Origin: Pratylenchus scribneri
Taxonomy: Eukaryota; Nematoda; Chromadorea; Rhabditida; Pratylenchidae
Direction of reading: 5' to 3'
Assembly: GCA_030063045.1 (NCBI GenBank)
Contig: JAQSEB010000159.1
Span: forward strand, 248,001-312,000
Length of the DNA stretch: 64,000 nucleotides
Part shown: positions 1-12,200 of the stretch, piece by piece
Layout: each line of letters opens with the position of its first letter
How positions within the stretch are numbered: the first letter of the stretch is position 1
Notes under the pieces: generated by a model
What the model saw: the letters and a program-made list of their open reading frames with translations, nothing else
Databases searched by the model: none
What the model was told of the DNA's origin: nothing
Position numbers and translations under genes: made by a program

Positions 1-171
1 CATGCGAGAAATTATTTTGTATTAATTTTAATTATTGAATCAAAAATATTTATATTAACTTTTCATATTGTCCCATTATTATATTTCAAATATTTATCAA
101 TAATTTAGGAATTTTTACCCAGTTTAATAGTGAAAAATTTAAAAAAATATTATTAAAATTTTTTTATAAAG

Positions 172-543
172 GATTATTCATTGGAATCCAAATTGGATAA
201 TGTGACCCAAATGATTATCAATTTTAATAAATTTATTGTTTCAACATCTCATTTTACGAAAATTATCCGAAGTTTGCCGAAGAGAGATTCTGCTTTGGAT
301 CAATTTTACAATTGCTTGGGCTTTTCTGGCACACGAGATATGTGGGGTCATATTTTCAAAATAGTTCAAGATTCAACCGACTCCAAATGTTATTCCTATG
401 CGCGTTGCAATATTACTAGAGTTAAATTGGCTGGAAAATGCATGAATGTTGATAACTATTGGGAAACAAACCTATCATCAAAATACAGTATTTCAATCCT
501 GAAATCAAGTTCATTTATGGAAGAAGATTCTTGCATTGTATAA
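172..543 (+). CDS. unrecognised exon, partial gene
   Basis: I do not recognise this product. An acceptor-like TTTTTATAAAG ends at 171, and the reading frame is then open to a TAA at 541-543, giving about 123 residues. The region includes a run of cysteines and aromatic residues (LDQFYNCLGFSGTRDMWGH, then KCYSYARC, and a C-terminal EEDSCIV). There is no ATG at the start, so this would be an internal or terminal exon of a gene whose 5' part lies at or beyond the window edge. The Cys spacing and the short Cys-containing tail are compatible with a secreted nematode protein, but no family is assigned. It could also be a decayed copy. The overlapping +1-frame reading frame at 459-740 is very AT-rich and probably not coding. 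Confidence 0.35.
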   Translation, partial: DYSLESKLDNVTQMIINFNKFIVSTSHFTKIIRSLPKRDSALDQFYNCLGFSGTRDMWGHIFKIVQDSTDSKCYSYARCNITRVKLAGKCMNVDNYWETNLSSKYSISILKSSSFMEEDSCIV

Positions 544-1920
544 ATAATATATATTTCTATATATTAGATTCCTATTTTTTGAAAGAATATAATTTAAATG
601 ATAATATAATTATATTTTTAATTAGAAAAGATTTGAATAAAAAATTAAAAAGATATATTGAAGTAATATTACGAAAATATATAATGGTTCAATGGATTAC
701 ATTCAAACCCAACTTCCTTGATATATGCTATTATAAATAATAACTTATAAGATTTAAATTAGGTTGTTTAATCAACTTTAATTTAATTTTAATTTTGACT
801 AAAAATAAATTATCAGTTTATTACAATATCAAAATAGATTCTTTTTATTTATAATATAAGCTAATTAATAAATTTCTTTTATTTAATCCAATAAATTCTA
901 TATTCTCCATAATAAATTTCATTTTACTCGAATGAAAGAAAATTCTGATGTGATAAAAAGATAGAAGCGGAACCGGTCACTACTCCAGTTAAAAAAAAAT
1001 AACAAATATAATTTTGAAGACAGAGCGATTTTCAGTTGCTTTTCTTTTTTGATAAAAATTTACTTATTGTTAGTTGCTTGCTCCCTAAGTTAAATCAAAC
1101 TAGCAGCAGATGTGAGAGCCGGTTTGAATTTTGATCTACAAAGAGAAATGAGAAGCAAACGCTCGCTAGTTTTGTGAAAATAAAAATGTGAAATGCATCT
1201 TCTTGCAGGTCATTTGTTATTTAATCTAGTTTTGATTAGAAAGATTCGCAATCAAGTTTTCCATTCTTTTAAAAGTTGATTGAATAGTCCGTTTATTCCC
1301 GAATGGAATTTATCAATTATTTATTAAATAGACAAATTCCAATATTTTATTTCAGATATGAACTGATAATTTTTATAAACTCCAACTTTTTCCTTTTAAT
1401 TTTGTAAGCATTATTATTTAATTCCATAATTCCTAAAAGTCTAAATCTGTTTGTTAAATATATTTTAATTTTCTAGCTAAACTTTTTGCAAAAAATGTCA
1501 TAATGATTGGATTTGTTTTTACTTTCTGAAATTCCTCTTTCCCTATCTACGATGTTCAACAAGCATCAATCAGCTTACTTCTAATAATCAAATAATTTCA
1601 GATTCGAAAAAAGAAGATAAAAATGAAAATACTCTAATATTTTCGGGTTAGCCAATACATATTTGAACTTGAACATTTGCGATACTTGTTTTTGCAACTC
1701 CTATTTTATAATGAGCGCCGAAATTTAGAGTCTTCCTTTATTAAAACAATAATAAAAAAAATTAAGGTAGAATTAAATAAGATATAGGAATAGGAAGAAA
1801 GGAAAAAAATTATATTGTTCTTTATTAAAACTGCCTCGCCATTTTCGAGTGAATTATTACTTCGTAAATGCAAAATTAGTGCTATAAAAATTGTTTGGTG
1901 TCATCTCCACAATAGATATG
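544..1920. other. AT-rich intergenic stretch
   Basis: I see no gene, RNA gene or clear repeat here. The sequence is AT-rich with no sustained reading frame bounded by splice signals. Confidence 0.5.
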
Positions 1921-2076
1921 TTACGGCCGATTTGGGGAATCGGCCATTCCAAAACTTTAATTAAAATAATAATGCAGGAATGGCCGGCCAATTTGCGGAA
2001 TTCTCAAATGGGTCGGCCATTCCTGGGATTTGCCGGTTAATTTGGGGAATTCGCAAAAGGGACCGGCCTATTTTGA
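1921..2076. repeat. GGCCG-rich short repeats
   Basis: Several degenerate copies of a 'CGGCCATTCC / AATTTGGGGAATTC' motif lie in direct and inverted orientation within about 150 bp, in contrast to the AT-rich surroundings. This is probably a small degraded TIR element. No coding potential is seen. Confidence 0.45.
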
Positions 2077-2183
2077 GAAAACTCAATATAATTAATTAAT
2101 TAATTAAATATTCAAATAAAAATTAATAATTAAAGTAGAAAATAAATATTTATAGAAAAAATTAAATAAAATTAATAATTTAT

Positions 2184-2375
2184 TAAATATTTTATTTTTT
2201 TCCGAAATCGAAAATCGAAATTTCGGAGGGTCAAAATTTTTTTCCGAAATCGAAAATCGAAATTCCGGAGGGTCAAAATTTTTTTCCGAAATTGAAAAGC
2301 AAAATTTTTTTTTCCGAAATCAAAATTTCGGAGGGTCAAAATTTTTTCCGAAATCGAAAATCGAAATTTCGGAGA
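2184..2375. repeat. tandem repeat, about 45-50 bp unit
   Basis: Four imperfect copies of a unit containing TTTCCGAAATCGAAAATCG and TTTCGGAGGGTCAAAATTTT follow each other directly. The 'CGAAATTTCG' vocabulary resembles the interior of the CAG-ended elements at 3253 and 13849. Confidence 0.6.
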
Positions 2376-2635
2376 GAGAATTATTTGCTCTATTAAATGG
2401 TAATAAATAATCCATTAAGCACCGAGCTATTGCTATTGGCAAAGGTGCAGCTTCCGAAAATATTTATGTTAGACATTCGCGTCAACATCACAAATTTTGC
2501 GCGAAAGTCTAAAACAAATATTTTCGAACAATCTAAATGAATCCTGTCTGACTTCTAGCTATAAAATTTATAGCTTATAATTAATTAATAAATATTTTAT
2601 TTTAATATAGATGCTTGTTTAAATTTTATTTAAAA

Positions 2636-5600
2636 ATGATTATTATATACCAATACCAAGTAAAGATATTGGCAACTCTATTCTTCATAATAATGGTTTT
2701 ATTATTTATCGTAATGAATCATAATAATATTTCTTGTGGTAAGTTTACCATAGCTTTTCACGAATAATATATAAATAAATTATTTGAAAAAAATAGTTTA
2801 CAAGATCCAGAATTTAAATCATCACTTACACTCTTACACAGTTGATGAATCATCCAATTATGCAAAAAAATTGGTACTGGAACATTTCATGAAAACTACG
2901 CCCGAACGAAGAAAATTGATTGAAGCGATTGTGCCAAATCCCCCATTTAAGGAATTTAATTATGTTCAACTTCATCATGCACTCCAAGTTCCAGAAGTAA
3001 TCATTTAAACAGAAAATATACATATTAATATGGTTTATGAATGATTTTGATGATACAAAAATCAAAACTCACTCTGGGCAAAAAACATCATATTTAAGTG
3101 CATATGAGTAAAATATTTTTCCAAAAGAGAAAGGAGCATTCTGGTCAATCGACCAGCATTGCATCCATAAAAAAGAAAAGCCGCTGACTATTTAATTAGC
3201 TACATTTATAATTTACAAAATTATATAAAATTAGCCATACTATCATTTATACCAGGGCTGGGGTCGAAATTTCGATTTTCGAAATTTCGATATTTTAGTT
3301 TCGATTCGATTTTGATTTCGAAAAACGTTGAGTTTCGAAAAAATTTCGAAAAAGGCAAAGGGGGGACCCTTTGCTAGTTTCAATCAAAAATTTGGATAAT
3401 TTTTTGGAATGAATTCCTTTTTTACTTAAGATTTCCCTATTTTTGCTCAAAATATTTAGTTTTTTAATTTATTTTTCAATTATTAAATCATCAAAATATG
3501 TTTTATAATTATTTTAGGAATAAAAAAAATGAAAAATTCAAGATTTTAATAGTATTATTTTGATGGTAATGGCCAAACAATAATGTAACATGGAAAGAAC
3601 CGCATCTAAAATAATCATCGAAAAAATCTACCAATTAATTTGTCATTTAAAAAAAATTAAATACAAGTTATAAAAAAAAACCAAAAATTTCTTAAAAAGA
3701 AAAGCTAAGTTCGATTGGGTATTGATTTCATTGGCAAACTATTTTTGCCAATAATAAAAACAAAAAAATTTGAAAAAGCTTTTTTATTTCATCAATATGC
3801 TAAACCCTACAATTTTATTTTTGAAATATCATTGAATATTATTTTTGGATAAAAATTTCACTTTTTTGTATTTTCAGAATTTTTGGAAAAATTCTAGTTT
3901 ATGGTATTGGCTCGAATTCGGTCGAATGATAGTTATCCGACAGAGCTCGACGAGCTGAGTACGAATATGCAAAACTTTCCTTTGAGCAACTATATTTGGC
4001 CAAGATATGGCCATTCGAAAATCGAAAAAGTGAAGGGTCTCCCCCCTATAGGTCGAAAAGGTCAAAATTTTTATTTAGACAAATTATAGGTCAATCGATG
4101 CGTCTCGACGAGTTGAGTACGAAAATGCTATTGGTTTCATCTAAAACTCAAAAGCAAAAAATTTACAAACCAAAGAATGTAAAAATGTTGCGCAAAGGAA
4201 ATACGGATTGGAACTGCTCCGGTGGGCATTTCAGAGTGGTCGCCTACGAATGCTCCGCCTCCGCGCGACCAGACGAGTGCATGGCTCGCTTCGCTCGCCA
4301 AGGCTCGTCCAGTTCCCGCGCTTCGGCTACGCACACTCCGGAGACCACTCTTACATTCCTCTGCAGTTCCAACACATTCCAGCGAGACTAAAATGGCCAT
4401 AAACTTTTTATTTTTGAGTTTTATGCGAAAAGGATGATAGATCGCTCTGCTCATCGAGACGCGTCGAATGAGGTATAATATGGGCGAAAATAAATTTTTA
4501 AAATTTTCGATCCATAGGTGGGACCTTCACTTTTATGGGAAATAAATTTTTTATGGCCATATCTTGGCAAAAAATAGTTGCCCAAAGGAAATATTTGGAT
4601 ATTCGTACTCAGCTCATCGAGCTCTGTCGAATGAGCTATCGCTCGACCGAATCCGCGCCAATACCATAAACTAGAATACCGAATTTTTTTCAATTTTTAA
4701 AGGATTTGCAAATTTTTTGAAAAATTTCGATTTTCGATTTCGATTATCGAAATTTCGATGTTTTTTCGATTTCGATTTGGATGTGAGTTTCGATTTCGAA
4801 GCAAATTTCGATTTCGATTTTTTTGAGTTTCGACCCCATCCCTGATTTATATGTTTATTATGTACATACAGGTACGTTGTGTAGATCTTTCCCGCCTTGG
4901 TACAGTGCGTGATGGTGGCAAATTGGTTTGTAATCCGGCGAGAGCAAAGGATGTTAAAAATTGCGTCGTATATTCGTTTGGCATACATGTTGACATATCA
5001 TTTGAGCAGGATTTTCACGAAATTAGTGGTCGAAATTGCAAAATCAGGGCAATTGATGAAGCAAGCATTTAGGAATATTAAATTTAAATTACTTTACTAT
5101 TTATTTGTCAAATGAAGACGAAAAAATTTTTTTAGAATTTTTGATTAATAGTGTCTTTCTAATTTTGGGAAAAAGAAAATATTTTTGCCAGCTTTTTTAT
5201 TAATTATATTATGAAATTTTGGTTCTTTTCTAGTTTCTGCGTCCCATCAACCATTATGACTTATGAGAGTCCCACGAAAAATTATGGTCCCATAATATTT
5301 TATGCGTCCATTAATATTTTTATGCGTCCCATCTATTTTTATGCATCCGATAATAAAAGAAAAAGTGCAAATTTAATTTTGCCCAGAAATTTAGGATATG
5401 CCCCAATTGGTCGCAATCCTGTTGGTCGCCGTTTAAAAACTCATCAACATATGAACCAATTAGGATGATTTATCAAATTAAAGAGCAGACTATTGGCTAT
5501 TCAATAATATTAATTTTATTTAAATTGTTTCAGAATTGATGAAATTATGCCCCAAAATCTATTGAAAATTCTGGTAATCCCTTGTAAAATATGTTTTAAA

Positions 5601-8592
5601 TGGTTTTTTTGAGCACAATTTTATCAATTCTGAACCAATTTAAAATAATTAATATAATTGAATAGCCAATAGTCTGCTCTTTAATTTGATACCAAAATCA
5701 TCTTAATTGGTTCACACATTGATGACTGATAAGTTTTAAACTGCGACAAACCCGACGGCGACCAACAGGTCGACGACCAATCGGCTCGGCGACCAACTGG
5801 CCACGACCAACTGGCCGCGACCAACCGTCAGGCGACCAATAGGGTTGTTCCCGAAATTTATGCATGAACGGTAAAAACTAGGGTTAATTACCCGGGGGCG
5901 GGTAATGAAAAAGCGGGTAACGGGTAATACGGGTAATTGGGGTCCGGGTAATGGGTAGGGTAGGCCAAACTCGAAAAATACCCGCGGGTACTACCCTACC
6001 CGTTCCTTGTTAAGACATTTTTTGAAATTCGTTTAATAAAATTTTTAAAATTGGCCAAAATAAATATCATAATAAAAAATAATAAAAACTCTTCTTCATC
6101 TTCAAATTTTTTTTCACTCAAATCTTTGCCTTTTGCAACAATTCAGGCTTTGAAATAAACATATTAAATGCTTGTGAACAATTAAATTCAGAATTTTCTT
6201 TAATCGAAACAAGGGCATTCACTGTATCAACTTTAAAACTGTTTCTTTCATCCGTCCAAACATACGTTGGCAAGGAGGGCAGGACAACCACCAATTTTGT
6301 GCCTCCCTAAAATTGCCCGCGGCAGCGAAAAATTTGGTTTTTGTAATGGCCGCGCAGCGAAAAATTAGGTCTAAAAATGGCCCCGATAGAGGAAAATTTA
6401 AGCCAAAATTAGGCGCGCAGCGAAAAATCAGAGCCAAAATTAACCGCGCAGAGAAAAATTAGAGCAAAATTTAGCCGCGCAGCGAAAAATTAGAGATAAA
6501 ATTAGCCACGCAGCGAAAAATTTTTATAATTTCAGAAAATTGGTCAAAATCAGGCTTTATCAGGCTTTTTCCGAAATCAGGTTTTTGTCAGGAAAAATCA
6601 GAAAAAGCAGGGAAAACCTGATAAATCAGGCATTCTGAGAGCCCTGCATAAAAAAATACAATTTTTGTTCCCTAAATGGTGGCTTTAAAAAGGTTACGGG
6701 TAGGCGGGTAGTCGGGTAGTCAAGGTGCGGGTAATGGGTAATGCGGGTAATTGGGGTCCGGGTAACGGGTAGGGTAATTTGCCCAAAATCCTTACGGGTA
6801 CCCTACCCGACTACCCTACCCGTCAACGGGTAATTAACCCTAGTAAAAACTGAAATTTTTATTAGAGCTCAAGGCTTAGTATAGGATAAGGATAAGTTAG
6901 GTCACCGGAGGGGGATGTGAATCTCGCGAAGCCGGATGTCAAAATGTAAGCCATAAAGGCAATCTTTTTGTGGGGGCAAAGTTCACTTCTCATTTTTATT
7001 TAAGGGACTCATAAAAATTTTATTCTACTCATTTATTGAATGGACTCATAATGGTTGATTGGACGCAGGAACTAAAAAAGAATCGAAATTTTATTCAAAA
7101 ATAGAAAAAAATCGAAAAGTTTAATTCATGTAAGTATCGGTATATTAAAAAATCAAATAGACGAAGAAATTGTCAAAGATCATGGAATTAAATTAAATAA
7201 TCAAATAGACGAAGAAAGAATCAAAGATCATGGAATATCTATTCCATTCTAAACTCCCCATGAAAAAACTACCCTTCAATACAACAATTTTTTAGTTGCC
7301 ATTGGAAGCCCTTATTACCAAGGGATTGCAAGATTTGGGTGCCGATATATTGAAAACAACTGTGGACACTAACACAACTGTAAAAACCACTTCATTCACA
7401 GATATTGTGAACAAATATGGTGACAAAGCGATTGAGATACTCAAAATGGATATTGAAGGTAGAATACATTTTATAATTAATTCATGAATTCATAAAATCG
7501 TTATATTGTTCAAAAGATGAATGCAAATTATTGGATTTTTGCAAATAAAAGATAATAAAATTAAGAATAGTAAAAAGAAGAGATAAATTACAAGATTTAG
7601 TAAAAGCCATGTCGGTAAGAAATATTTTTACATAGATTTTAAGGATATTGCCAGTTCATGGATTTTTTCTTCTCATTGACATTTTATGATATTTTCTCCT
7701 AGTTTTCATTTTATGGGTTTTCCTCATTGTTGATATTTTTTGTGGCATTTTCCTCTAGTTGACATTTTTTGGGACTTACATTTTGTGTCGCACCGCCTTT
7801 TTGAGGCAAATTGTTAGATATATGTCGGCGGTAAAACTGAAATTCAGGCAAAACTGAAATTTATACACTATTTTTGTCATAATATCAGAGAAAGTTCGAA
7901 TTTCGAAAAACTAAATATAGGGTTAGGGTTAGGGGCTCGGTAGCATGGGATTAGGGGTAGGGGCTAAAGGCTAGAGTTAGGTTTGTGTTCTGCTTCTTCG
8001 GCGAGATAGTGTGTTAATTTCAGTTTTACCTGAATTTCAGTTTTACCTGCAACATATATAAGAGAAATAGGGTGGGAAAAATAAAAAGCCCATTCAGACT
8101 CGCTGAAAATCTGCACGTTTTTCTTTATTATATAGGTACGGAAGAAAAAATCATCGACCAAATATTTCACATTCCAATATGTCAAATTTTGATCGAAATT
8201 CACGGCGCTTATTTTAATAAAAAGGTGAAGTGAAATAAAATTATACAATATAAAATCTCGGAAAAAATATTGAAATTATAGAAATTAACATTTAATTTCA
8301 CCCAGATTTAACGCAACTAAAAAAGTTTATACCTAATCTTTTTTATATAAAAATAATAAACATTTTATTTTTATTTATTTAACTAAATAAATTTCTTTTA
8401 CAATTCATTTTTAAGATAGAAGATGTTTATAAAACTGTACAATTGCTCAAGAAATTTTCCGCTCATGGATTTTGGCTCTATTCTAATGAATTGCATCCAA
8501 CTGTTTGGAATGTTCGGGAATATTCTTGGATTCATCAAAATTGTATGGAACGATATGGAGTGAATACGATATTGGGAAAATATATTGTCTGA
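2636..8592 (+). CDS. FkbM-domain methyltransferase, type II membrane
   Basis: Exons read as 2636-2738, 2797-2996, 4872-5060, 7296-7458, 8136-8224 and 8416-8592, giving about 306 aa. Phases fit at every junction and match the paralogue at 52154-56446. Exon 1 encodes a hydrophobic signal anchor (LATLFFIIMVLLFIVM). Exon 3 carries RLGTVRDGGKLVCNP and CVVYSFG, the SAM-binding front of nematode Methyltransf_21 proteins. Exon 4 has TSFTDIV and IEILKMDIEG, the conserved acidic motif. Exons 5-6 hold ICQILIEIHG and the C-terminal block ending GKYIV. The family transfers methyl groups from SAM, and the anchor suggests the Golgi lumen; the substrate is unknown. Introns 2, 3 and 4 are swollen by TIR elements. 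Intron 3 appears to use a GC donor (GCAAGC at 5061), exactly where the paralogue has GT. The last acceptor (ending at 8415) is a weak TTAAG. Confidence 0.82.
3253..4844. mobile_element. hAT-like TIR element in intron 2
   Basis: The left end CAGGGCTGGGGTCGAAA (3253) is inverted at the right end as TTTCGACCCCATCCCTG (ending 4844). The flanks are ATTTATAC (3245-3252) and ATTTATAT (4845-4852), a 7/8 match expected of the 8-bp target duplication of hAT elements. Both sub-terminal parts are rich in TTTCGATTTCGATT. No transposase is present, and the element carries another TIR element (3891-4677) inside it. Confidence 0.75.
3891..4677. mobile_element. nested TIR element
   Basis: Long inverted arms: ATTCTAGTTTATGGTATTGG at 3891 is mirrored at 4658-4677, and the match continues, with gaps, through the GAGCTC/CGACGAG motifs to the 'TGGCCAAGATATGGCCA' region. 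The centre (about 4205-4390) is unusually GC-rich. The element sits inside the CAG-ended element 3253-4844, so it inserted later. No coding capacity is apparent. Confidence 0.7.
5403..5846. mobile_element. nested palindromic element
   Basis: Near-perfect inverted arms: the stretch from CCAATTAGGATGATTTATCA through AAAGAGCAGACTATTGGCTA (about 5456-5545) is mirrored at about 5625-5712. Weaker outer arms contain GTTGGTCGCCG and CGGCGACCAAC. The right flank has several GACCAACTGGCC-like iterations. It is a foldback or MITE-like sequence with no coding capacity. Confidence 0.65.
5878..6843. mobile_element. nested CTAGGG-ended TIR element
   Basis: The ends CTAGGGTTAATTACCCG and CGGGTAATTAACCCTAG are inverted and bordered by TAAAAA on both sides, a possible 6-bp target duplication although low in complexity. 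Sub-terminal regions carry GGGTAATGGGTA-like iterations in opposite orientation. The interior holds a short tandem array (about 6310-6525) of a roughly 30-bp unit with CGCGCAGCGAAAAATT. Confidence 0.68.
7819..8058. mobile_element. small TATATGTCGGCGG element
   Basis: It starts TATATGTCGGCGGTAAAACT and ends in the inverted CAGTTTTACCTGCAACATATA. Both ends carry AAACTGAAATT iterations. It is an internally deleted relative of the 1.1-kb element at 53208-54295 and lies in intron 4 of the FkbM gene. Its interior has GGTTAGGG-like runs. Confidence 0.65.
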
Positions 8593-8933
8593 TGGGATGA
8601 CATTAATTCATTTAACATTCATTTAATTACATATTTTATTAGAGCTCCTTTGAATAAAAATAATCCAACAAATTTGTGGGATAATTTTCTTGCTAAAAAT
8701 TGAGTTAGGATGGATTCAAGTTGCGTTCGAAAAAATTCTTGTAACCGACTACTCTTTCGGGAAAACTAGAACTGAAACATGACGAAAATATTTTAAATTT
8801 TTAGTACTAAAATGGTTTAGGTATTTTTTCTTGAAATCCCGAACCGAAATTCAATCCAAGACCCTAAAAGAATTCTGCTGGGACGATTACCAATAGACAA
8901 ATTGCAGTATATACTAGGGTTGGACAAAGTCGA

Positions 8934-9062
8934 TTAAACCGAACCGAAACCGAAAACCGCAGGTTTTTTGGTCCAAAAAGCGAAACCGAAAACCGAGATT
9001 CGAAAACGGGAATATCATGGGTCCAAACCGATCGGTTTTTCGGTTTTGCCTTTCAGCCCTAG
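8934..9062. mobile_element. short CTAGGGTTGG element
   Basis: About 130 bp beginning CTAGGGTTGGAC and ending CAGCCCTAG. The interior is built of CCGAACCGAAACCGAAAACC on one side and its complement (CGGTTTTTCGGTTTTGCC) on the other, so it can fold on itself. It lies between two convergent genes. Confidence 0.5.
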
Positions 9063-9234
9063 GGCAATTTTTATTGCTCATATTCTATTTTTTGGGCAAT
9101 TGGCCAAGTAACATTATAAAAAACAAAATTGAATTTATTGTTTCTGTTTAATTCAATTAAAATATAGAAAATGGTTTATTAATTATAAAATTTTATAATT
9201 TGAATTTAAGATAGTAAAAATTTCCTTATTATTT

Positions 9235-12200
9235 TTATCCATCATCGATGCTTACTCTATTCTTTTCTTCATTCCATTTTAATGGAATCCAACTGTATGG
9301 ATAATAGTCCGTTTTGACAATATGATAGCATTTAGGGCAATTATGATAGAAAACAATTCCCCGTTCATCTCTTTTTAAATAACCAATCCACCAAGCAAAT
9401 GTTGATGGACCCGAGGTTATCAAAAGTGAATTGCAAAAATTGACGGCGAATGGAAATTCCACATTTCGATCAGTTTCATTGAAAATGTAAACATTTTTGA
9501 TCAACTTTAAAATATAAAAAGAATTTACGAAACGATAGAAAATTTCTTTAAAGCTAAAATAAATAATCATTAATAAAAATATAAAAGAAATGATCGGACA
9601 TGTTAATTTTGCATAATAGTTGTATTCGAAAAAAATTGTTATCTTTTATTGTTAGAAGTTAGAACAATTAATGGAACGACCGTTTAAGTCGCGGAAAGCG
9701 AATAATTATTGGTACTTGTCGCTTATCTGCAGTGCGGAGATTTGAAAAAAATTTTTTTGAGATTTTTATTTTAATATTCATATATCATATTTGATGTAAA
9801 ACGAAAAGAAAAACACGATTTTAAGTGAATCCAGGCTTTTCAATTTTTTGGGTTAACATAAGGTAATTTTGGGAGGGGAAAAATGTGCACACAAATAACA
9901 TTCAAGTACCTAATTTCTAATTATTTATATGAGTTGATTTTTTATTCATTTATAGCAAAAAATTTTCAATCAATTCATGTAATTCATTTATAAAATGTGT
10001 ATAATTAAACTTATTTTTAAAAAAATTAAAATTTATCAAAATCTTATATGTATTTTTTAATTATCCGAGTTTTCCTTATATAAAATTTAATAATATTAAT
10101 ATAAATCATTTGATAGACTATTCCTTGGTTTATTAAACAAGCTATTGTGTTTCATATTAAGAATTAGAATTTTTTTAAAAAAATATTCGGCAACTAAAAT
10201 ATTCATAAATGAAGAGTAAGTACTCTTCCTTTTTCACTTATTTCCAAAATATTTGTTAAAATCGGATTTTAAAGTTAGTCAAATTAATAATATTATATAG
10301 ACCAAAGATTCTTGTTATTATATTTTTAATTCAATTATCTCAAATATTTTCACCTATAATTGCATTTAATGCAAATGCAGATTTATTTTAAACGATATGA
10401 TTCAACACTTCCTAATAAATGTAGTAATTTATTTTACAAAATAATCTAAAAAATCTGTTAATATAGATTAGGCATTACAATATTTTGTATATGAAAATTT
10501 ATGGACTACTATAACACAAGTTGTTATTTTGATCTATATGGAAAATTTTAAATTCGTTACATTTTTATCGATGTCCAAAAATGTCAAAAAATTTTTGTCA
10601 TCACCCAAAAGAATCACTGAAGTATTCTCGAATTTTCTCTAAAAGTTTCATTAAATATAGGAAAAATATTTTCTGACCAATAAAAGTTTATAGGCGTAAT
10701 GCGTTGCTTTTTCTGTGAATCCTTTGCGCGAATAATGCTCAGATTCCAAATAATCACCTCGTCTTATGTGCACACAAAATTTATGCGAATTTGTATCATT
10801 TCTGTCAAAAAGGTAGGACACAAAATATTTTTTAACAAATTTAACAAACCCAAAGATGTCTTTTGAAAGATTGTTAATTTTTTTGCGTATTTTGCTCGAG
10901 AATTGTTGTAATTTATTTTTTATATGAAATTTGTCATTTTTGAAATATTTATGTGATTGGAAATAATTGCCACGCATCTTTAAATATTTCTCATGAATTT
11001 GAAGCAAACTAAATTTTTTGATAATTTATAAATTTGAATTTAATAGACTTATAAGGGTTTTCATATTTACAGCAGTGCAATCCGAAATCAGCGATCATTG
11101 AATCAGTTTTCGGTGTTTCCTAAAATTATATTAATAATTATTTTTAAAATATTTTAGAATAAATATTAATTAAAAAAAAAAACAAAAATCGATTATAATA
11201 AAAAAAACTTATAATTTTATATTATAAAATCTTATAATTCGTTTTTTAAAATTAAAAAGATTTTGTATCAAAATATCGAAGATAAGCTTCTAAAAAAATC
11301 TTTTGGAGAATTATAAAAACCGAAAAAAATTTTTGATCAAAGAATTTCAGTTTGGTAGGGTTAATTGGCAATGGCTTGTGCAAAAATCAGAAGTCAGAAA
11401 TTTTGGAATGCTTCATTTCATTCAAAAAATATTAAACCCTACATTTTATTTTCTGAAATATCATTGAATATAATTTTTTGGATAAAAATTTCTTTTCCTT
11501 TTGTTTTCCGAATTTTTTTTAAAGATTTAAATTTCTTTTTGAAAAATTTCAATTTTCGATTTCGAGAATTTCGATGTTTTAATTTCGTTTCGATTTCGAT
11601 TTGGATACGAGTTTCGATTTCGATGCTAATTTCGATTTCGATTGTTTTGAATTTCGGTTCCACCTCTGTTCTCAATTACAAACTTCAAAAAAAATTTATT
11701 TACTTTTTCGGCTTTAAGCTATTAAATTTTTTTTCATCAAAAAATTGTAATTATTATTTGAGCTCGGATAGGTTTATCCAAAATTACCAAGATTGCATCA
11801 AATTTTTTTACTGAGTTATCACCTGTCAAAAAAATGACACTGAATTGAGAAAAGCTAAAACATTACTTATCGATAATGAATTATTAAAACATGTAAATTT
11901 TTTTTACCATTATTGGAACCTTGAAAGAATTTGAAAACAATTGTTGCATTTCTTTATTGAATTCTATTAAACAATCAATTCTTTCAAAATATGCAGTTCT
12001 ATTCAAATAAATTGCAAGAGATTGCAAAGCTGCAATACGAAAGAGCTTTCAATGAAAATTTGTAAGCTTTATTTTAATAATTTAATCTTGTAATAATTAC
12101 CATATTACCAAGTCCACCGCACGATGATATTGAAGTTGTTATATCAAGAGTGATAAAATATGGACCATTTTTCTTCGAAATATTTACATCAGCTTGATTA

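Larger units (their letters stand above)
5231..7074. mobile_element. TIR element (TAGTTYCTGCGTCC ends)
   Basis: The left end TAGTTTCTGCGTCCCATC and the right end GATTGGACGCAGGAACTA are inverted copies, extending about 35 bp with mismatches. The same end sequence bounds a shorter element at about 45317-45690. This copy occupies intron 3 of the FkbM gene and has been invaded by two other TIR elements (about 5403-5846 and 5878-6843). Confidence 0.65.

Noticed and set aside
4137..4454. GC-rich frames of 60-130 codons on both strands
   Set aside because: They coincide with the GC-rich centre of a nested TIR element, are mutually overlapping and show no protein family.
7918..7985. GGTTAGGG-like sequence as an interstitial telomere
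   Set aside because: The runs are irregular, lie within a TIR element and do not form a regular array of any one repeat. Similar words at 45440-45480 and 59760-59840 also lie inside elements.
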